64,000 bases of DNA, from contig NZ_JAJKFK010000007.1 in assembly GCF_021653975.1 (NCBI RefSeq), positions 456,080 to 520,079 on the forward strand, given 5' to 3'. The notes under the pieces are model-generated. The model ran no database searches and had not been told where the DNA came from. It saw only the letters and a program-made list of their open reading frames with translations. Of the stretch, positions 1-8,966 are shown one piece after another. Position 1 is the first letter of the stretch, and each line of letters opens with the position of its first letter. The position numbers were made by a program, and so were the translations under genes. This DNA is from Amycolatopsis sp. GM8. GTDB taxonomy: Bacteria > Actinomycetota > Actinomycetes > Mycobacteriales > Pseudonocardiaceae.

Positions 1-42
1 AAGCGTCACCGCCACAAACAACGCCAGCCATCGCCGCACCAC
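1..42 (-). CDS. 5' end of a possible exported or membrane protein (partial)
   Basis: The minus strand reads tandem GTG codons (42 and 39) followed by a short basic and hydrophobic stretch (VRRWLALFVAVTL) that runs off the left edge. A G-rich stretch precedes the GTG. The look is that of a signal peptide or first membrane segment. Only 14 codons are visible, so the family cannot be named. It would be divergent from the mycosin-like gene. Confidence 0.25.
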   Translation of the reverse strand, partial: MVRRWLALFVAVTL

Positions 43-417
43 ACCCCCGCAACGATCCGCCAGTCGCGACGCTTTGCGATTTCGATGTGATCCCCAACCC
101 CAGGTGGCCACTACAGACTCCTCCGCCCAGCCCCTCCGCAGCGGAGGCGCGACCGGAATCAATTTGACGTGCACTGAACACCAATGAGCAATAGTGATCC
201 ATGTCATAGTAATAAAAAGGGAGACCAGTTCGATCTTAATGCTCAATTAATTGCGGCCCGGCCCGAAAAGTCGCTCCAATGGAGCAGTCAAAGTTGTATT
301 AAGGCTCATATTTGTACACGGAAAGGGAAATTCGGACAACTATGCCACATGGACCAGGTACGCTCATCGACGCTTGAGGTCGAGCATTCTCGGCAACATA
401 TCCAAGGAGCACCGAAC

Positions 418-1653
418 GTGGGTTCCCATCCGGCGCCGCGATACAGCCGTGTCGCCCGCAAAGCAGCAGCACTTGCTGCCGCCGCAACCCTTGCGTTCAC
501 CACGGCCGTTGCCCACGCCGACGAGATCGGTGCGACGGAATGGCCCCTGGATGGCGAGCACTTCAATGCCCAGCAAGTGTGGACTCACAGTCGCGGCACA
601 GGCGTCACAGTCGCCGTCCTGGACACCGGCGTCGAAGCGACGCATCCCGATCTCGCCGGACAAATACTGCCCGGCACCGGGTTCGCTGGGATCGCCTCCG
701 ACACGGGACAATCTGATTTTTCCCGCGACTCACACGGCACCTCCATCGCCGCAATCATCGCCGGAACTGGACACGGCACAGCGAGTGGGAAAATGATCGG
801 CCTTGCGCCCGGTTCGAAAATCCTCCCCGTTCGTGTGGCAATCGGCGACGGGGTCGAGCCGATATCGCTCGCCCAGGCAATCGTCTACTCCGTCGATCAC
901 CACGCCCGCATTATCAACATCTCGCAAGGCACCACCGTCCCCGATCCGCAGATCCGCGGCGCCATCACCTACGCACTCGCGCACGACACCGTCGTTGTCG
1001 CAGCCGCCGGCAACAGCGGACGTCAAGCAAACCTGCCGATCTATCCGGCCGCCTTTCCTGGGGTGATCAGCGTGACCGGCGTCGACAGAGGCGGCCAGCC
1101 GTGGTCCGGCAGCGAATCCGGCGGCACGACCACAGTCGCCGCGCCAGCTGTTGATATTTACTCCGCCGCGAACGATGGAAAGTACCTTACTGGTGACGGA
1201 ACCAGTTACTCCGCGCCGTACGTGTCGGCGACGGCGGCGCTGATATGGTCGCAACGCCCGGAACTCAGCGCCGGGCAAGTCATTCGTCAACTCGTCAACA
1301 CTGCCGACCCCCACGGTGCGCGTCCACACGACGACCATTACGGCTACGGAGTGGTCGACCCTCTCCGCGCGGTCACCTCACCACCCGCCGCAGCGACGAG
1401 TAACCCTCTTCTGCAGCCCACCGCGCCGCCCGCGTCAAGCGGATCGTCGTCATTGTCGGTCGCGGTTGTGATCGGCGTCGTGATCGTCGTGTGCGTGGCC
1501 GCCGCTACGATCGGCTACCGGTTTCGTCGACGTCGTCGCACCTCTAGTGCCCCCCACTCTGCCGAATCACGACAGGGGAACCACGCACGTCGACAACGCG
1601 ACAGGTCCATACCCGCTGTCCGCGGGCGCCAACCATCCCGAGGAAAACGCTGA
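418..1653 (+). CDS. mycosin-like subtilisin-family (S8) serine protease, membrane anchored
   Basis: Exported subtilase resembling the mycosins (MycP) of type VII secretion. I start it at GTG 418 because AAGGAG lies 8 nt upstream and a signal peptide follows directly (cleavage near residue 34, AHA/DE). The reading frame continues upstream to 184, but that part looks non-coding. The catalytic triad is visible: Asp69 in VAVLDTGV, His106 in DSHGTS and Ser263 in GTSYSAP. A C-terminal transmembrane segment (about residues 345-368) is followed by an Arg-rich cytosolic tail, the mycosin layout. The length, 411 aa, is typical. No EccB-E or Esx genes are in view; they could lie left of the window. The protease class is clear; a role in type VII secretion is inferred. 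Confidence 0.85.
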   Translation: MGSHPAPRYSRVARKAAALAAAATLAFTTAVAHADEIGATEWPLDGEHFNAQQVWTHSRGTGVTVAVLDTGVEATHPDLAGQILPGTGFAGIASDTGQSDFSRDSHGTSIAAIIAGTGHGTASGKMIGLAPGSKILPVRVAIGDGVEPISLAQAIVYSVDHHARIINISQGTTVPDPQIRGAITYALAHDTVVVAAAGNSGRQANLPIYPAAFPGVISVTGVDRGGQPWSGSESGGTTTVAAPAVDIYSAANDGKYLTGDGTSYSAPYVSATAALIWSQRPELSAGQVIRQLVNTADPHGARPHDDHYGYGVVDPLRAVTSPPAAATSNPLLQPTAPPASSGSSSLSVAVVIGVVIVVCVAAATIGYRFRRRRRTSSAPHSAESRQGNHARRQRDRSIPAVRGRQPSRGKR

Positions 1654-1817
1654 ACCAACGCTGCTGAGCCGGTCACCGCACCACGAAACCCTCGACCAAA
1701 CACCACAAGGACGATCGCAGTTGCGATGCACGGCCAAGCCCGCCAGCAACGTCAACCACAGGTCCTTGTCCAACACACATGCATCGTCAGGCGACGTTAC
1801 CCAGGAGGGGACGCATC

Positions 1818-2342
1818 ATGAGCCTCAAACAGCGGGTTCTGACTCTGCGTAAGTATTGGAAAATAACTCTCCCCTCGGCTCTCGTTGTGGTTGCTGGAAT
1901 CGTTGCTGCTGTGGTCTTGCTGGACGCGACGTCCCCACCGAAACCGACCATCTACACGAACCTGTCGCGCCACGTCCGGGTATGCCTGGTGACCAGTGTG
2001 CGGAACACGGCGCGGGCCGACCAGCTGTGGCCCGCCGTCCAGGCAGCCACGGCGCACGCGGCCATCAATGCCCAGCGCATCAACGCCCCCGCCACGAGCG
2101 ACAACGACCTTGGGTCCTACCTCAACAGTGCGATCGCGATGCACTGCGCCGTCATCGTCGCAGTCGGCGACGACCTGCGCGATCCCGCGATCGCCGCGGC
2201 AAAAACCCACTCTGAACAACACTTCCTGGTCACCACACCGTCCAACCCGCCCGCCAATGCCGAGGCGATTCCGGCCACAGCGCAGGAGCTGACCAATGCC
2301 GTGATCACGGCAGCGCATGCGCCACCACCAGCACCTCACTAG
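1818..2342 (+). CDS. membrane-anchored BMP-like domain protein, paralog 1
   Basis: 174 aa from ATG 1818, with AGGAGG 8 nt upstream. A basic N-terminus is followed by one transmembrane segment (about residues 14-35) and an extracytoplasmic domain. The order LWPAVQAA...INAQ...YLNSAI...CAVIVAVGDDL...AAKTH..QHFLV recalls the part of BMP/Med solute-binding proteins where an accumulated residue count, a query for an unknown agent and a hydrophobic strand follow each other, but it is much shorter than a full BMP protein. Two cysteines (VCLVTS and HCAVIV) are conserved in the paralog at 4638-5165 and could form a disulfide. It has no lipobox and no ABC transporter partner. The function is unknown; a tethered ligand-sensing role is inference. 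Confidence 0.7.
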   Translation: MSLKQRVLTLRKYWKITLPSALVVVAGIVAAVVLLDATSPPKPTIYTNLSRHVRVCLVTSVRNTARADQLWPAVQAATAHAAINAQRINAPATSDNDLGSYLNSAIAMHCAVIVAVGDDLRDPAIAAAKTHSEQHFLVTTPSNPPANAEAIPATAQELTNAVITAAHAPPPAPH

Positions 2343-2667
2343 GAGACGACAGGCGCACCGCGACGCGCGAGGCACAATCGGGTCTTTACAAACCATGCCA
2401 CGCAACGCAGTCTCGCACCCAACCGGCCCGTACCCTCGCCGAACTCGATAGCGAGAAAATCGCGGACCACGGCGGTCATTGGCCCACTGTGGTTGATCGA
2501 CCCTAAACGAGGCAGCGGCGCGAACATCCTTCCGCTGCCACGGCCAGCCGAGGTCGCGCGGCGCGTACGGCCGCGGACGCGTTGCGTTGAGCATGGAATG
2601 CCCGTTCTAGGCACCGCCTGCGCTGGCGGAAACCCGTTGAAGGACGAGACAATATTGCGCTACACAA
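2343..2667. other. gene-free stretch
   Basis: No reading frame here shows convincing coding character or a recognisable motif. It separates BMP-like paralog 1 from the recombinase remnant and is probably degraded mobile-element DNA. Confidence 0.4.
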
Positions 2668-2833
2668 TCAGGCTTCGGCATTCCGCCGGGATATTTCGGC
2701 GGCATAGCCGGAACGGGTGCTTCCGGCGACGTTGTTCCAGGCCGTCGCGGTCCCAGGGTACAGGTTGAACAAGTCGGACAGGACCGTAGCGGGAAGCTGA
2801 GCGGCCAGGTCGATCAGCGCGGTGTTGCGGCTC
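2668..2833 (-). pseudogene. C-terminal remnant of an actinobacterial phage-type integrase/recombinase
   Basis: The minus strand translates without stops to RNTALIDLAAQLPATVLSDL, then LFNLYPGTATAWNNVAGS and an Ala/Arg-rich end, stopping at 2668-2670. This matches the tail seen in many actinobacterial site-specific integrases (RNAALIALA..LPAPVLADLLG...T..W...). Only about 55 codons remain. The upstream part is cut by the end of the IS3-type remnant at about 2838, so the IS appears to have landed in or replaced the integrase gene. Confidence 0.55.
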
Positions 2834-2837
2834 AGCC

Positions 2838-3663
2838 TTGCTTGGATGTGGTCTGCCCCGGGTTTCGTGGAGTCCGATTGCTGGATTTCATGCCACGACG
2901 GTTGCGTTCTCGAACTCTATCGGAGTGAGCCATCCCAGTTGGCTGTGACGGCGTTGGCGGTTGTGCCAGATCTCGAGGTACTCGAAGATCGCGTTGGCCA
3001 ACTCGACCCTCCGTGCGCGACCAGAACGACTCCATCATCGCGTTGTCGTAACAGTCCCCGATGCTGCCCATCGACGGGCACCAGCCCGGAGTCCTTCGCG
3101 CGCTTGGTGAACGCCCACGATCCATATTGGACTCCCTGATCCGAATGGATGATCGTGCCAGACTGCGGAGCCGGTTGTCGATGGCCATGCCGAGCGCGTT
3201 CGTCACTAGGGCCGCGGTGGGCGAGGAATCGATAGACCAGCCCACCACGCGACGAGAGTAGACATCGAGCACGACCGCGCAGTAGACCTCGCCCTCGCGA
3301 GGAGTGCGGTGCTCAGCCACTTTCGGTTCGGTCCCGCTGCCGTGAAATCGCGCTTCACCAGATCCTTGGCGATCTCGTCGGGCTTGGTGTGCTTCCACCG
3401 CGGCCGCCCATGGCGCCAACCAGACGGGCGCGGCGCATCAGCATCTCCACCGCCCCGTGACCGACCAGGATCCCACGCCCCAGCCGCAGCTCGGCGTGCA
3501 CACGGCGGGCACCGTAGCGACCCCGGGAGTTCTGGTGGATATCGGTGATCACATCGGTCAGCCAAGCGTGCCGGATCGATCGAGCTGATGGTGAGCGGGA
3601 TCGCCAGGCGTAGAACCCCCGACTCTGACACCTCCAGCACCCGGCACGCGAGCTGGGCCGGCA
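2838..3663 (-). mobile_element. IS3-family transposase OrfB remnant, frameshifted
   Basis: Reading leftwards on the minus strand, consecutive OrfB blocks can be followed but they change frame several times. They are ACRVLEVSESG, FYAWRSR, SRGRYGARRVHAELRLG, KDLVKRDFTAAGPNRKW, YCAVVLDVYSRRVVGWSI (rve integrase core), GSIGDCYDNAMMESFW (the D/E region) and EYLEIWHNRQRRHSQLGW before a stop at 2888-2890. OrfA and the N-terminal part of OrfB are missing. The sequence about 2840-2880 resembles an IS3-type terminal end, but I could not find its partner. With at least three frame changes it cannot encode an active transposase. Confidence 0.8.
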
Positions 3664-4278
3664 CCCACGCCAATGAGGGATCGGCAGCGGAGGGCGCGAA
3701 GGAAGTCGCCGCCGCGTCTGCCTTCTCCGCCCAGCGCCCCGATCCGCCCTGCCCCAGTGTGGTGTCGATATCCGCCCAGTTGCCATCAGCAGTGCGGTAA
3801 TGCACCGGGCGCGAATACACCTTCGCCGTCTCGGTTCCATCCGGGTTGGCGAACACCGGCGTCGTCGCCGACCGCTTGCCCGTGATCTCCCGCCCGGGGC
3901 TCGGCGGTGCCGTGCGCTGCCGCGGTGGCGCCGTTGTCGCCGTACCGGTCTGCGCCACATTGGACAGATGCGGGTTCAAAGGTGCGTCTGCGTGCTCGCC
4001 TGCGGTGCGGCGCCGGCTGGCGTCACTTGGGCGGCACCGCCCTTCGTCGCCGCTGTGGCCGGGGCCGCGCTGTGCGGGGCCCCGGCCGCGGTACTGGAGC
4101 GCTGCTGCGGAGTCGGCTGAGTCGGCTGCGAGGACACACTCGCCCACGCCGGCTGCGCCATCCCCGACACCACCAGCGCGACCGCCGTCGGCACGGCCGT
4201 CACCCGCGTCCCCAGCCCGCGCCTCAGCCGCGAGTTCTCTCCCCGATCACGATTTGCCCAGCGTGCCGCAGCGACCAT
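3664..4278 (-). pseudogene. 5' remnant of an RHS/wall-associated-type secreted protein, interrupted by the IS3 remnant
   Basis: ATG 4278 opens a signal-peptide-like N-terminus (VPTAVALVVSGMAQPAWA), then a Ser/Thr/Pro/Ala-rich stretch. After a frameshift near 3990 the frame reads TPVFANPDGTETAKVYSRPV, then HYRTADGNWADIDTTL. This is the start typical of large actinobacterial RHS-repeat or DNRLRE-domain surface proteins. After DPSLAWV the reading passes directly into IS3 transposase sequence. The rest of the large protein is absent, so this is a dead 5' fragment. Confidence 0.65.
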
Positions 4279-4637
4279 CGTGCAGTCCTCCGCTTACGGG
4301 CTCCTCCCCAGCGGAGTTGCACCAACAACGGATTTCACGCGAAACAAACGCACAACGTCAATTGTGACCACGATCACTGTAACGACGGAACGCTTCAAGG
4401 CCGATTAATGTGCGCTCTTCTCTCTGTTGATCTTGCTTCTGCAGCCATTCGGAGTACGACAATTGCGGACTTTCAGGCAAATCTGGACAATAATTTTTGG
4501 GCGATGGAATGATCACAGCCACCCGGCAGACTCCTTGCCACCACACGGATCCAGGCCGTAACGTGATGACAAAACTTGCGTTGCCGCGGACCCCGAAATG
4601 GGCCACATCGGTTCACCAACGAAACACACGAGGAAAC
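4279..4637. other. intergenic stretch, relatively AT-rich
   Basis: No supported gene. The stretch contains runs of A/T that contrast with the GC-rich surroundings. It separates the RHS remnant (leftward) from BMP-like paralog 2 (rightward) and may hold divergent promoters, but I see no clear -35/-10 pair. Confidence 0.4.
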
Positions 4638-5165
4638 ATGCGGGCGATTTCTAGGTGGTCGTTTTCAGTGTTGCGACGACACTGGAAAATAACCATCCCA
4701 ACGGGGATTGTCGTCGTAGCGGGCATCGCCCTCGCGATCGTGATGTGGGTGCTACCCGACAGTCCACCCCAGGCGGTCGTCTACACCAACGTGTCGGCCA
4801 ACTTCAAGGCGTGCCTGCTGTCCACCACACGCGATGCCGACGACTCCGAGCACGTCTGGCCCGCGATCCAGGCGGCGGGCACCCGGGCCGCCATCAACGC
4901 CCAGCACATCACCGCACCCGCCGGCACCAGCGACCAACTCGTGCCCTACCTCAACAGCCTGATCTCACTGCACTGCGGACTGATCATCACCGCCGGCACC
5001 GACCTCACGCAACCCGCCCTTGACGTCGCGAAAACCCATCCGCAGCAACGATTCCTCATCCAACCACCCCACGACCCCCTGGCGAACGTCGACTCGATCC
5101 CCAGCCAACCCGACGCCCTCACCGCGCTCGTCGCCGCCGCGGCACCCACCACCCCCGCCCGATAG
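4638..5165 (+). CDS. membrane-anchored BMP-like domain protein, paralog 2
   Basis: 175 aa from ATG 4638 (GAGGAA just upstream). It is a clear paralog of the protein at 1818-2342. Both share a basic start, RRHWKIT/RKYWKIT, a TM segment (IVVVAGIALAIVMWV), xYTNxS, the two Cys (ACLLST and HCGLII), YLNSLIS and the AKTH.QQRFLI strand. The domain recalls part of a BMP-type solute-binding fold and is extracytoplasmic by topology. The next gene, for a secreted SGNH hydrolase, starts 77 nt downstream, suggesting one transcript. The two paralogs flank dead mobile DNA, so the block probably arose by duplication and was later split. The ligand is unknown. Confidence 0.7.
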   Translation: MRAISRWSFSVLRRHWKITIPTGIVVVAGIALAIVMWVLPDSPPQAVVYTNVSANFKACLLSTTRDADDSEHVWPAIQAAGTRAAINAQHITAPAGTSDQLVPYLNSLISLHCGLIITAGTDLTQPALDVAKTHPQQRFLIQPPHDPLANVDSIPSQPDALTALVAAAAPTTPAR

Positions 5166-5241
5166 CGTCCGCCACCCGCCCTCGCCGCCCGAAGCTCCTG
5201 CGAAACAACCACCCACCCGAACAGACCACAAAGGACTACTG

Positions 5242-6009
5242 GTGAAACGCACCGCCATGTTGATCACGACCACCGTCGTTGCCGCACTGGTCGCGATCGT
5301 CGTCGACGCCGTCCCCTCCGACGCCGCCGGAGCCAGCTCCGCCTGGTGCACTTCGCAGCACAACGTGGCGATCGTCGGCACCTCCGCCGACACCGGGTAC
5401 GGCACCACCGGCTACCCCTCCAACGCCCAGACCTACCAACCCACCACCTACGGCTGGACACTCCGCTTCGCCAACAGCCTCCACGCCCAATGGGGCACCA
5501 CCATGGAAAACTACGCCCACAACGGCGCCCTCGCCTCCGACTACCTACCCGGCGGACGCTGGACCGCCACTACCAGCGCCACCACCGACATCACCGCGAA
5601 ACAACCCGAACTCGTCATCATCGACCTCGGCGGCAACGAGTTCTACTCCCAAGTCCCACCCAACACCTTCGCCACCAACCTCACCAACGTCGTCAACAGT
5701 GTCAAAGCCGCCAGACCCGGCGCCACCATCCTGCTGTCCACCTACGCCCAACTGGCCTGGGCCCCCAACCCCGACGCCGCCACCGAAAACTACACCTGGA
5801 GCCAATACGCCACCCAGATCTACAACACCGCCGTCACCGACGGCGTCGCCATGATCGACATGCGCCAATACATCCCAGCCGCCGCCAGCACCAACCTGCC
5901 CAACCCCAGCCCCTGGAACTCCGACAATATCCACCTCAACGACGCCGGAAACCTCGCCGAATACGGCGGATTCTGGGGCTGGGCCTCCGCCATCGCCTCC
6001 ATCTGCTAA
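5242..6009 (+). CDS. secreted SGNH/GDSL-type hydrolase
   Basis: 255 aa from GTG 5242 (AAGGAC upstream). A signal peptide covers about residues 1-29 (ends SDAAGA). SGNH blocks are visible. Block I is VAIVGTSADTGYG, where GDS is GTS but the Ser nucleophile is kept. Block III is LGGNEF, with Asn in place. Block V is DNIHLND, the DxxH that supplies Asp and His. The product is probably an extracellular esterase or lipase; the substrate is unknown. Terminal Cys residues (WCTS near the mature start and SIC at the end) could pair. It closes the run that starts with the mycosin-like protease, and the C- and A-rich codon choice differs somewhat from the housekeeping genes. Confidence 0.75.
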   Translation: MKRTAMLITTTVVAALVAIVVDAVPSDAAGASSAWCTSQHNVAIVGTSADTGYGTTGYPSNAQTYQPTTYGWTLRFANSLHAQWGTTMENYAHNGALASDYLPGGRWTATTSATTDITAKQPELVIIDLGGNEFYSQVPPNTFATNLTNVVNSVKAARPGATILLSTYAQLAWAPNPDAATENYTWSQYATQIYNTAVTDGVAMIDMRQYIPAAASTNLPNPSPWNSDNIHLNDAGNLAEYGGFWGWASAIASIC

Positions 6010-6234
6010 ACCGGCCTAGAATCGATCAAGAGATCGAACACACACCTGACTCCACCCATTAGCCCAGACACCGTGAACAAGTTCTTGATCGACAGGCCTC
6101 GGGCTCGAAGCCCGGAGCGGCAGTTGCACACTATTGCTCGCACCACGGTCAGCCCGGACAGGTTCCAATGCGTCAGCCCTTGCCACCGCGACGGCGTCCG
6201 TCAGCCATGGTCCTTCGTACCCCCACGGCACGGC

Positions 6235-6336
6235 CAAATCTACTCGCACGTCACCGACCAGACGATCGAGGACACGCTGAAGGCACTGCAGCAGCGCTGG
6301 GAGACGTATGGCACCTGGAGCCGTGCTGACACTTAG
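6235..6336 (+). pseudogene. C-terminal remnant of a tyrosine recombinase
   Basis: The last ~34 codons read GQIYSHVTDQTIEDTLKALQ then QRWETYGTW. This is the usual end of actinobacterial tyrosine recombinases, including the catalytic Tyr in IYSHVT. The same frame upstream (from 6073) shows nothing recognisable, so the catalytic core is lost. The stop is 107 nt before a copy of the 3' half of tRNA-Val, the spacing normally seen between an integrase gene and its attachment site. Confidence 0.6.
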
Positions 6337-6442
6337 GAAAACCGAAAGTGTTCAGCACAGCGTGCTCCCAAAATGCTCCCCAAACACACCACCAGCCCGT
6401 CGGCAAAAATCACCGACAGGCCGTCTGACCAGCGTAAACAGA

Positions 6443-6487
6443 TGGTGGGCGATACTGGGATCGAACCAGTGACCTGTATCGTGTCAA
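6443..6487 (-). repeat. partial tRNA-Val(GAC) 3' half: attachment-site (att) copy
   Basis: On the minus strand this reads the anticodon loop TTGACAC, then the variable region, a perfect T-arm (CTGGTTCGATCCCAG) and the acceptor end TATCGCCCACCA with encoded CCA. It matches tRNA-Val(GAC) from the anticodon to the 3' end. The 5' half is absent and unrelated sequence follows. This is the usual product of tRNA-targeted integration. Integrase sequences lie on both sides (6235-6336 and 6794-7988). Confidence 0.75.
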
Positions 6488-6793
6488 CTATGCTCAACTG
6501 TGGGCGATCAGCTAATTCCCGCGGCTGAAATCAGATAATTTCGCAGTTCCTGGCTTGTGTGGGAGTTTAGGCGGCGTCCTCCTTCGGGGTGGTGTTGCGG
6601 CCTTTGGGTCGCTTGTTGGGCCGGCAGCTGGGGCCGTCCATGAAGACTTGGTGGCCGTCGCGAGCACGTCCCGACCAACCGCTAACCGAAGCTGCACTTT
6701 CGGATGTTCGTGCAGGTCAAGGCTGTGCACTGTGGAGAATGTGCCTCCTTGGCGCACCAGACGGTGTGCGCCTCGTCTGATGGGAGGCCTGTC

Positions 6794-7988
6794 ATGGCTT
6801 GGGTAGACAAGATCGCGCAACACTCGTGGAGGGTGCGGCACCGGCGCGACGGCGGCAGCGTCGAGTCGATCTACGGATTCGACAACGCCGAAGCCGCGCA
6901 GGACATCGCCGGCGCGCTCGACAGCCATCGGCGCCGCACCAGCTGGCTGAACCTCTCCAACGACCGCACCACGGTGATCACCCTCGCCGACTGGGTGTGC
7001 AACTGGTGGCCAACGCTCGATCTGGACACCCGCACCCTGGAGAACTACCGCAGTTACCTGCGCTGCCACATCCTGCCCCGCTTCGGCACGCTCCCGATCC
7101 AGGCCATCACGCCCCTGGATATCCAGGCCTGGAGCACCCACGCCCTCGAAGGCTACGCCCCCGCCACCATCGGCGGCTGGAAAAACCTACTGTCCATGAT
7201 CTTCACCGACGCCGTCGACGAAGGCCTCGTGGCCACCAACCCCGTCCGCAAACACCGCGGCCGCGGACGCCGCTCCCGCCACCTCCGGCCAGAACGGATC
7301 TGGGCCACCCCCGAACAAGTCCTCGCCGTCGCGGACCAGGCGGGCATGCTCGGCGGCCACATCGCCCGTCTGCTGATCATCACCGCGGCCTGGACCGGCT
7401 GCCGCTGGGGCGAACTCACCGGACTCCACCGCGACAACATCGACCTTCAGCATGGCGTCATCACCATCGACACCTGGGAAGGCGCACTGCACGAGTCCAA
7501 CGGCAAGCGGTGGATCGGACCACCCAAGACCGCCTCTTCCGCCCGCCGCATCCACCTGCCCCCGTTCCTCACCGAACTGCTACGGCAGCACCTGGACACC
7601 CACCCCTACGAGTACGTGTTCACCACCGAGTCCGGCACCTGGCTGTGGCGTTCCACCTTCACCCGCCGCATCCTGCACCCCGCCGCCGACGGCAACCTGG
7701 GTGTCGCCAAGCCGGCAGTGCGCACCCACCCCAGCCTGCCCGGGGCTGACGTTTCACGGGCTGCGACACAGTCACAACACGTGGTTGATCACTGACGACA
7801 TCCCCGAGATCGCCCGCGCCCGCCGCCTCGGACACCACGCCGACAACCGGATCGCCGAAACCTACAGCCACGTCTCCGGCGAGATCCACCAGCGGCTCCT
7901 CGCCAGCCTTGAACACCGCTGGCACACGGCCCCACACCAGTGCTGGCACCGAACAGCAGACAGACCCATTCACGCCCGAACGCAGTGA
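6794..7988 (+). pseudogene. tyrosine recombinase (phage/ICE integrase) with a frameshift near 7740
   Basis: The start is ATG 6794 with GGAGG upstream. An N-terminal SAM-like domain (TLADWVCNWWPTLDLDTRTL) is followed by the catalytic domain with TGCRWGEL (first catalytic Arg). Around 7735-7745 (a CCCGGGG run) the frame must shift by one base to continue as GLTFHGLRHSHNTW (HxxR), LGHHADN and AETYSHVSGE (Tyr nucleophile), ending at 7988. Spliced, the protein would be about 397 aa, normal for an actinobacterial integrase. As read, the first frame stops at 7795 without HxxR or Tyr, so it is inactive unless the shift is a sequencing error. It probably served the element attached at the tRNA-Val copy. 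Confidence 0.75.
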
Positions 7989-8720
7989 GCGGCCGACACC
8001 GCCCGCTCGCTGTGACGGCGGCAGCCCGGCCGGTGGCAATACCTCCACAATGGACACAACTCAGGAACCCGTGCACACCGTCTGTGTCGGCGACGACCGT
8101 GATCACGATCGCGCCGTCGCCCTTGTCCCCGCCGTCACGCCCGGTCGTATTCCGGCGCGGCGCGCGACAGACCGGCACCCGTCACACCGGACGAGGACAC
8201 CGTTGATCGGAAAACGAGACCACGCATCGAAACACAGCATTGTCAACACAAAAATGGCGCTAACCGAGGCCGAGTGGCACGATTGCATACCGGCCCCGAT
8301 CGGGTCGCCTAACGCTCACGGGAAAACGCTCGATCATCGAAGCATAAACGTTCTGCCGACGGCCAGTTAGCATACCGAACTCACGACAATATAACACGAC
8401 GAAAGGAAAACAACATCGACAATTGATCGGAAACGCCGATACTGGCGAGTACCGCGAGGGACGGCTCGATACCACCATAAATCAAGGTCGGCCCCCGCGA
8501 TAACGCGCACCCATTCACGGACACAAGACGCATTCATGCGTCAACCATCAGCAATGATCGGGCGTTGTGACCCCCATGGGGTTCACAGATAGGGACAACC
8601 CCGCGTCACCGCATCAACGCCGCGCATATCCGGAGCGGTGTGCTCCAGCTCTACTCCAGCAGGGACACGCATCCCACGCCCGGAAACGATCACGCTCGCT
8701 CAACCCCGAAAGATCAAAAA
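7989..8720. other. long gene-free stretch with one palindrome
   Basis: About 730 bp with no supported gene. Reading frames here lack motifs and steady codon bias. The only clear structure is a 20-bp near-perfect palindrome at 8567-8586. It separates the integrase pseudogene from tRNA-Ala and is probably the decayed end of the integrated element. Confidence 0.45.
8567..8586. promoter_or_regulatory. 20-bp near-perfect palindrome (possible operator)
   Basis: GTGACCCCCATGGGGTTCAC is symmetrical except at one position. It has the size of a dimeric repressor site. No gene starts nearby in the window, so its target is unclear. Confidence 0.3.
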
Positions 8721-8753
8721 CCCTCTGACCAGCGCTAACGCGCGACCAGAGGG
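8721..8753 (-). terminator. intrinsic terminator of tRNA-Ala
   Basis: CCCTCTG at 8721-8727 pairs with CAGAGGG at 8747-8753. On the minus strand the hairpin is followed by TTTTTGATCTTT. It lies 14 nt beyond the tRNA 3' end. Confidence 0.65.
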
Positions 8754-8767
8754 ATATGATCAACTTG

Positions 8768-8840
8768 TGGAGCTAAGGGGACTCGAACCCCTGACCCCCT
8801 CACTGCCAGTGAGGTGCGCTACCAGCTGCGCCATAGCCCC
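8768..8840 (-). tRNA. tRNA-Ala (GGC)
   Basis: Complete cloverleaf on the minus strand. The acceptor GGGGCTA pairs with TAGCTCC, the D-arm contains GCGCAGCTGGTAGCGC, the anticodon arm CCTCACTGGCAGTGAGG has anticodon GGC, and the T-arm is AGGGGTTCGAGTCCCCT. CCA is not encoded. An intrinsic terminator follows at 8721-8753. This marks the return to ordinary chromosome after the accessory region. Confidence 0.95.
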
Positions 8841-8966
8841 GCGAGCGGAGTGAACTCCGCGTCGTGTCTGTGGATACGGTACATGAACCTCGGCCGCCCC
8901 CTGCGCGGGGGTCCCACCAGCAAGGGGAGCCCCCGCGCACGGAGCGTGTCGAGAGTGCGCCGTGAG

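Noticed and set aside
184..417. Longer N-terminus for the mycosin-like protease
   Set aside because: The upstream codons are AT-rich and unlike the rest, and an AAGGAG/GTG start followed by a signal peptide is found at 418.
2493..2768. Plus-strand open frame of 91 codons
   Set aside because: It runs antisense over the recombinase remnant, and its translation has no recognisable features.
6073..6234. N-terminal part of the open frame preceding the recombinase tail
   Set aside because: It shows no recombinase similarity by eye; only the last ~34 codons match the family.
7909..8370. Open frames after the integrase pseudogene
   Set aside because: Their translations lack motifs, have poor codon bias and no plausible RBS; the only coding signal near 7909-7988 belongs to the integrase tail.
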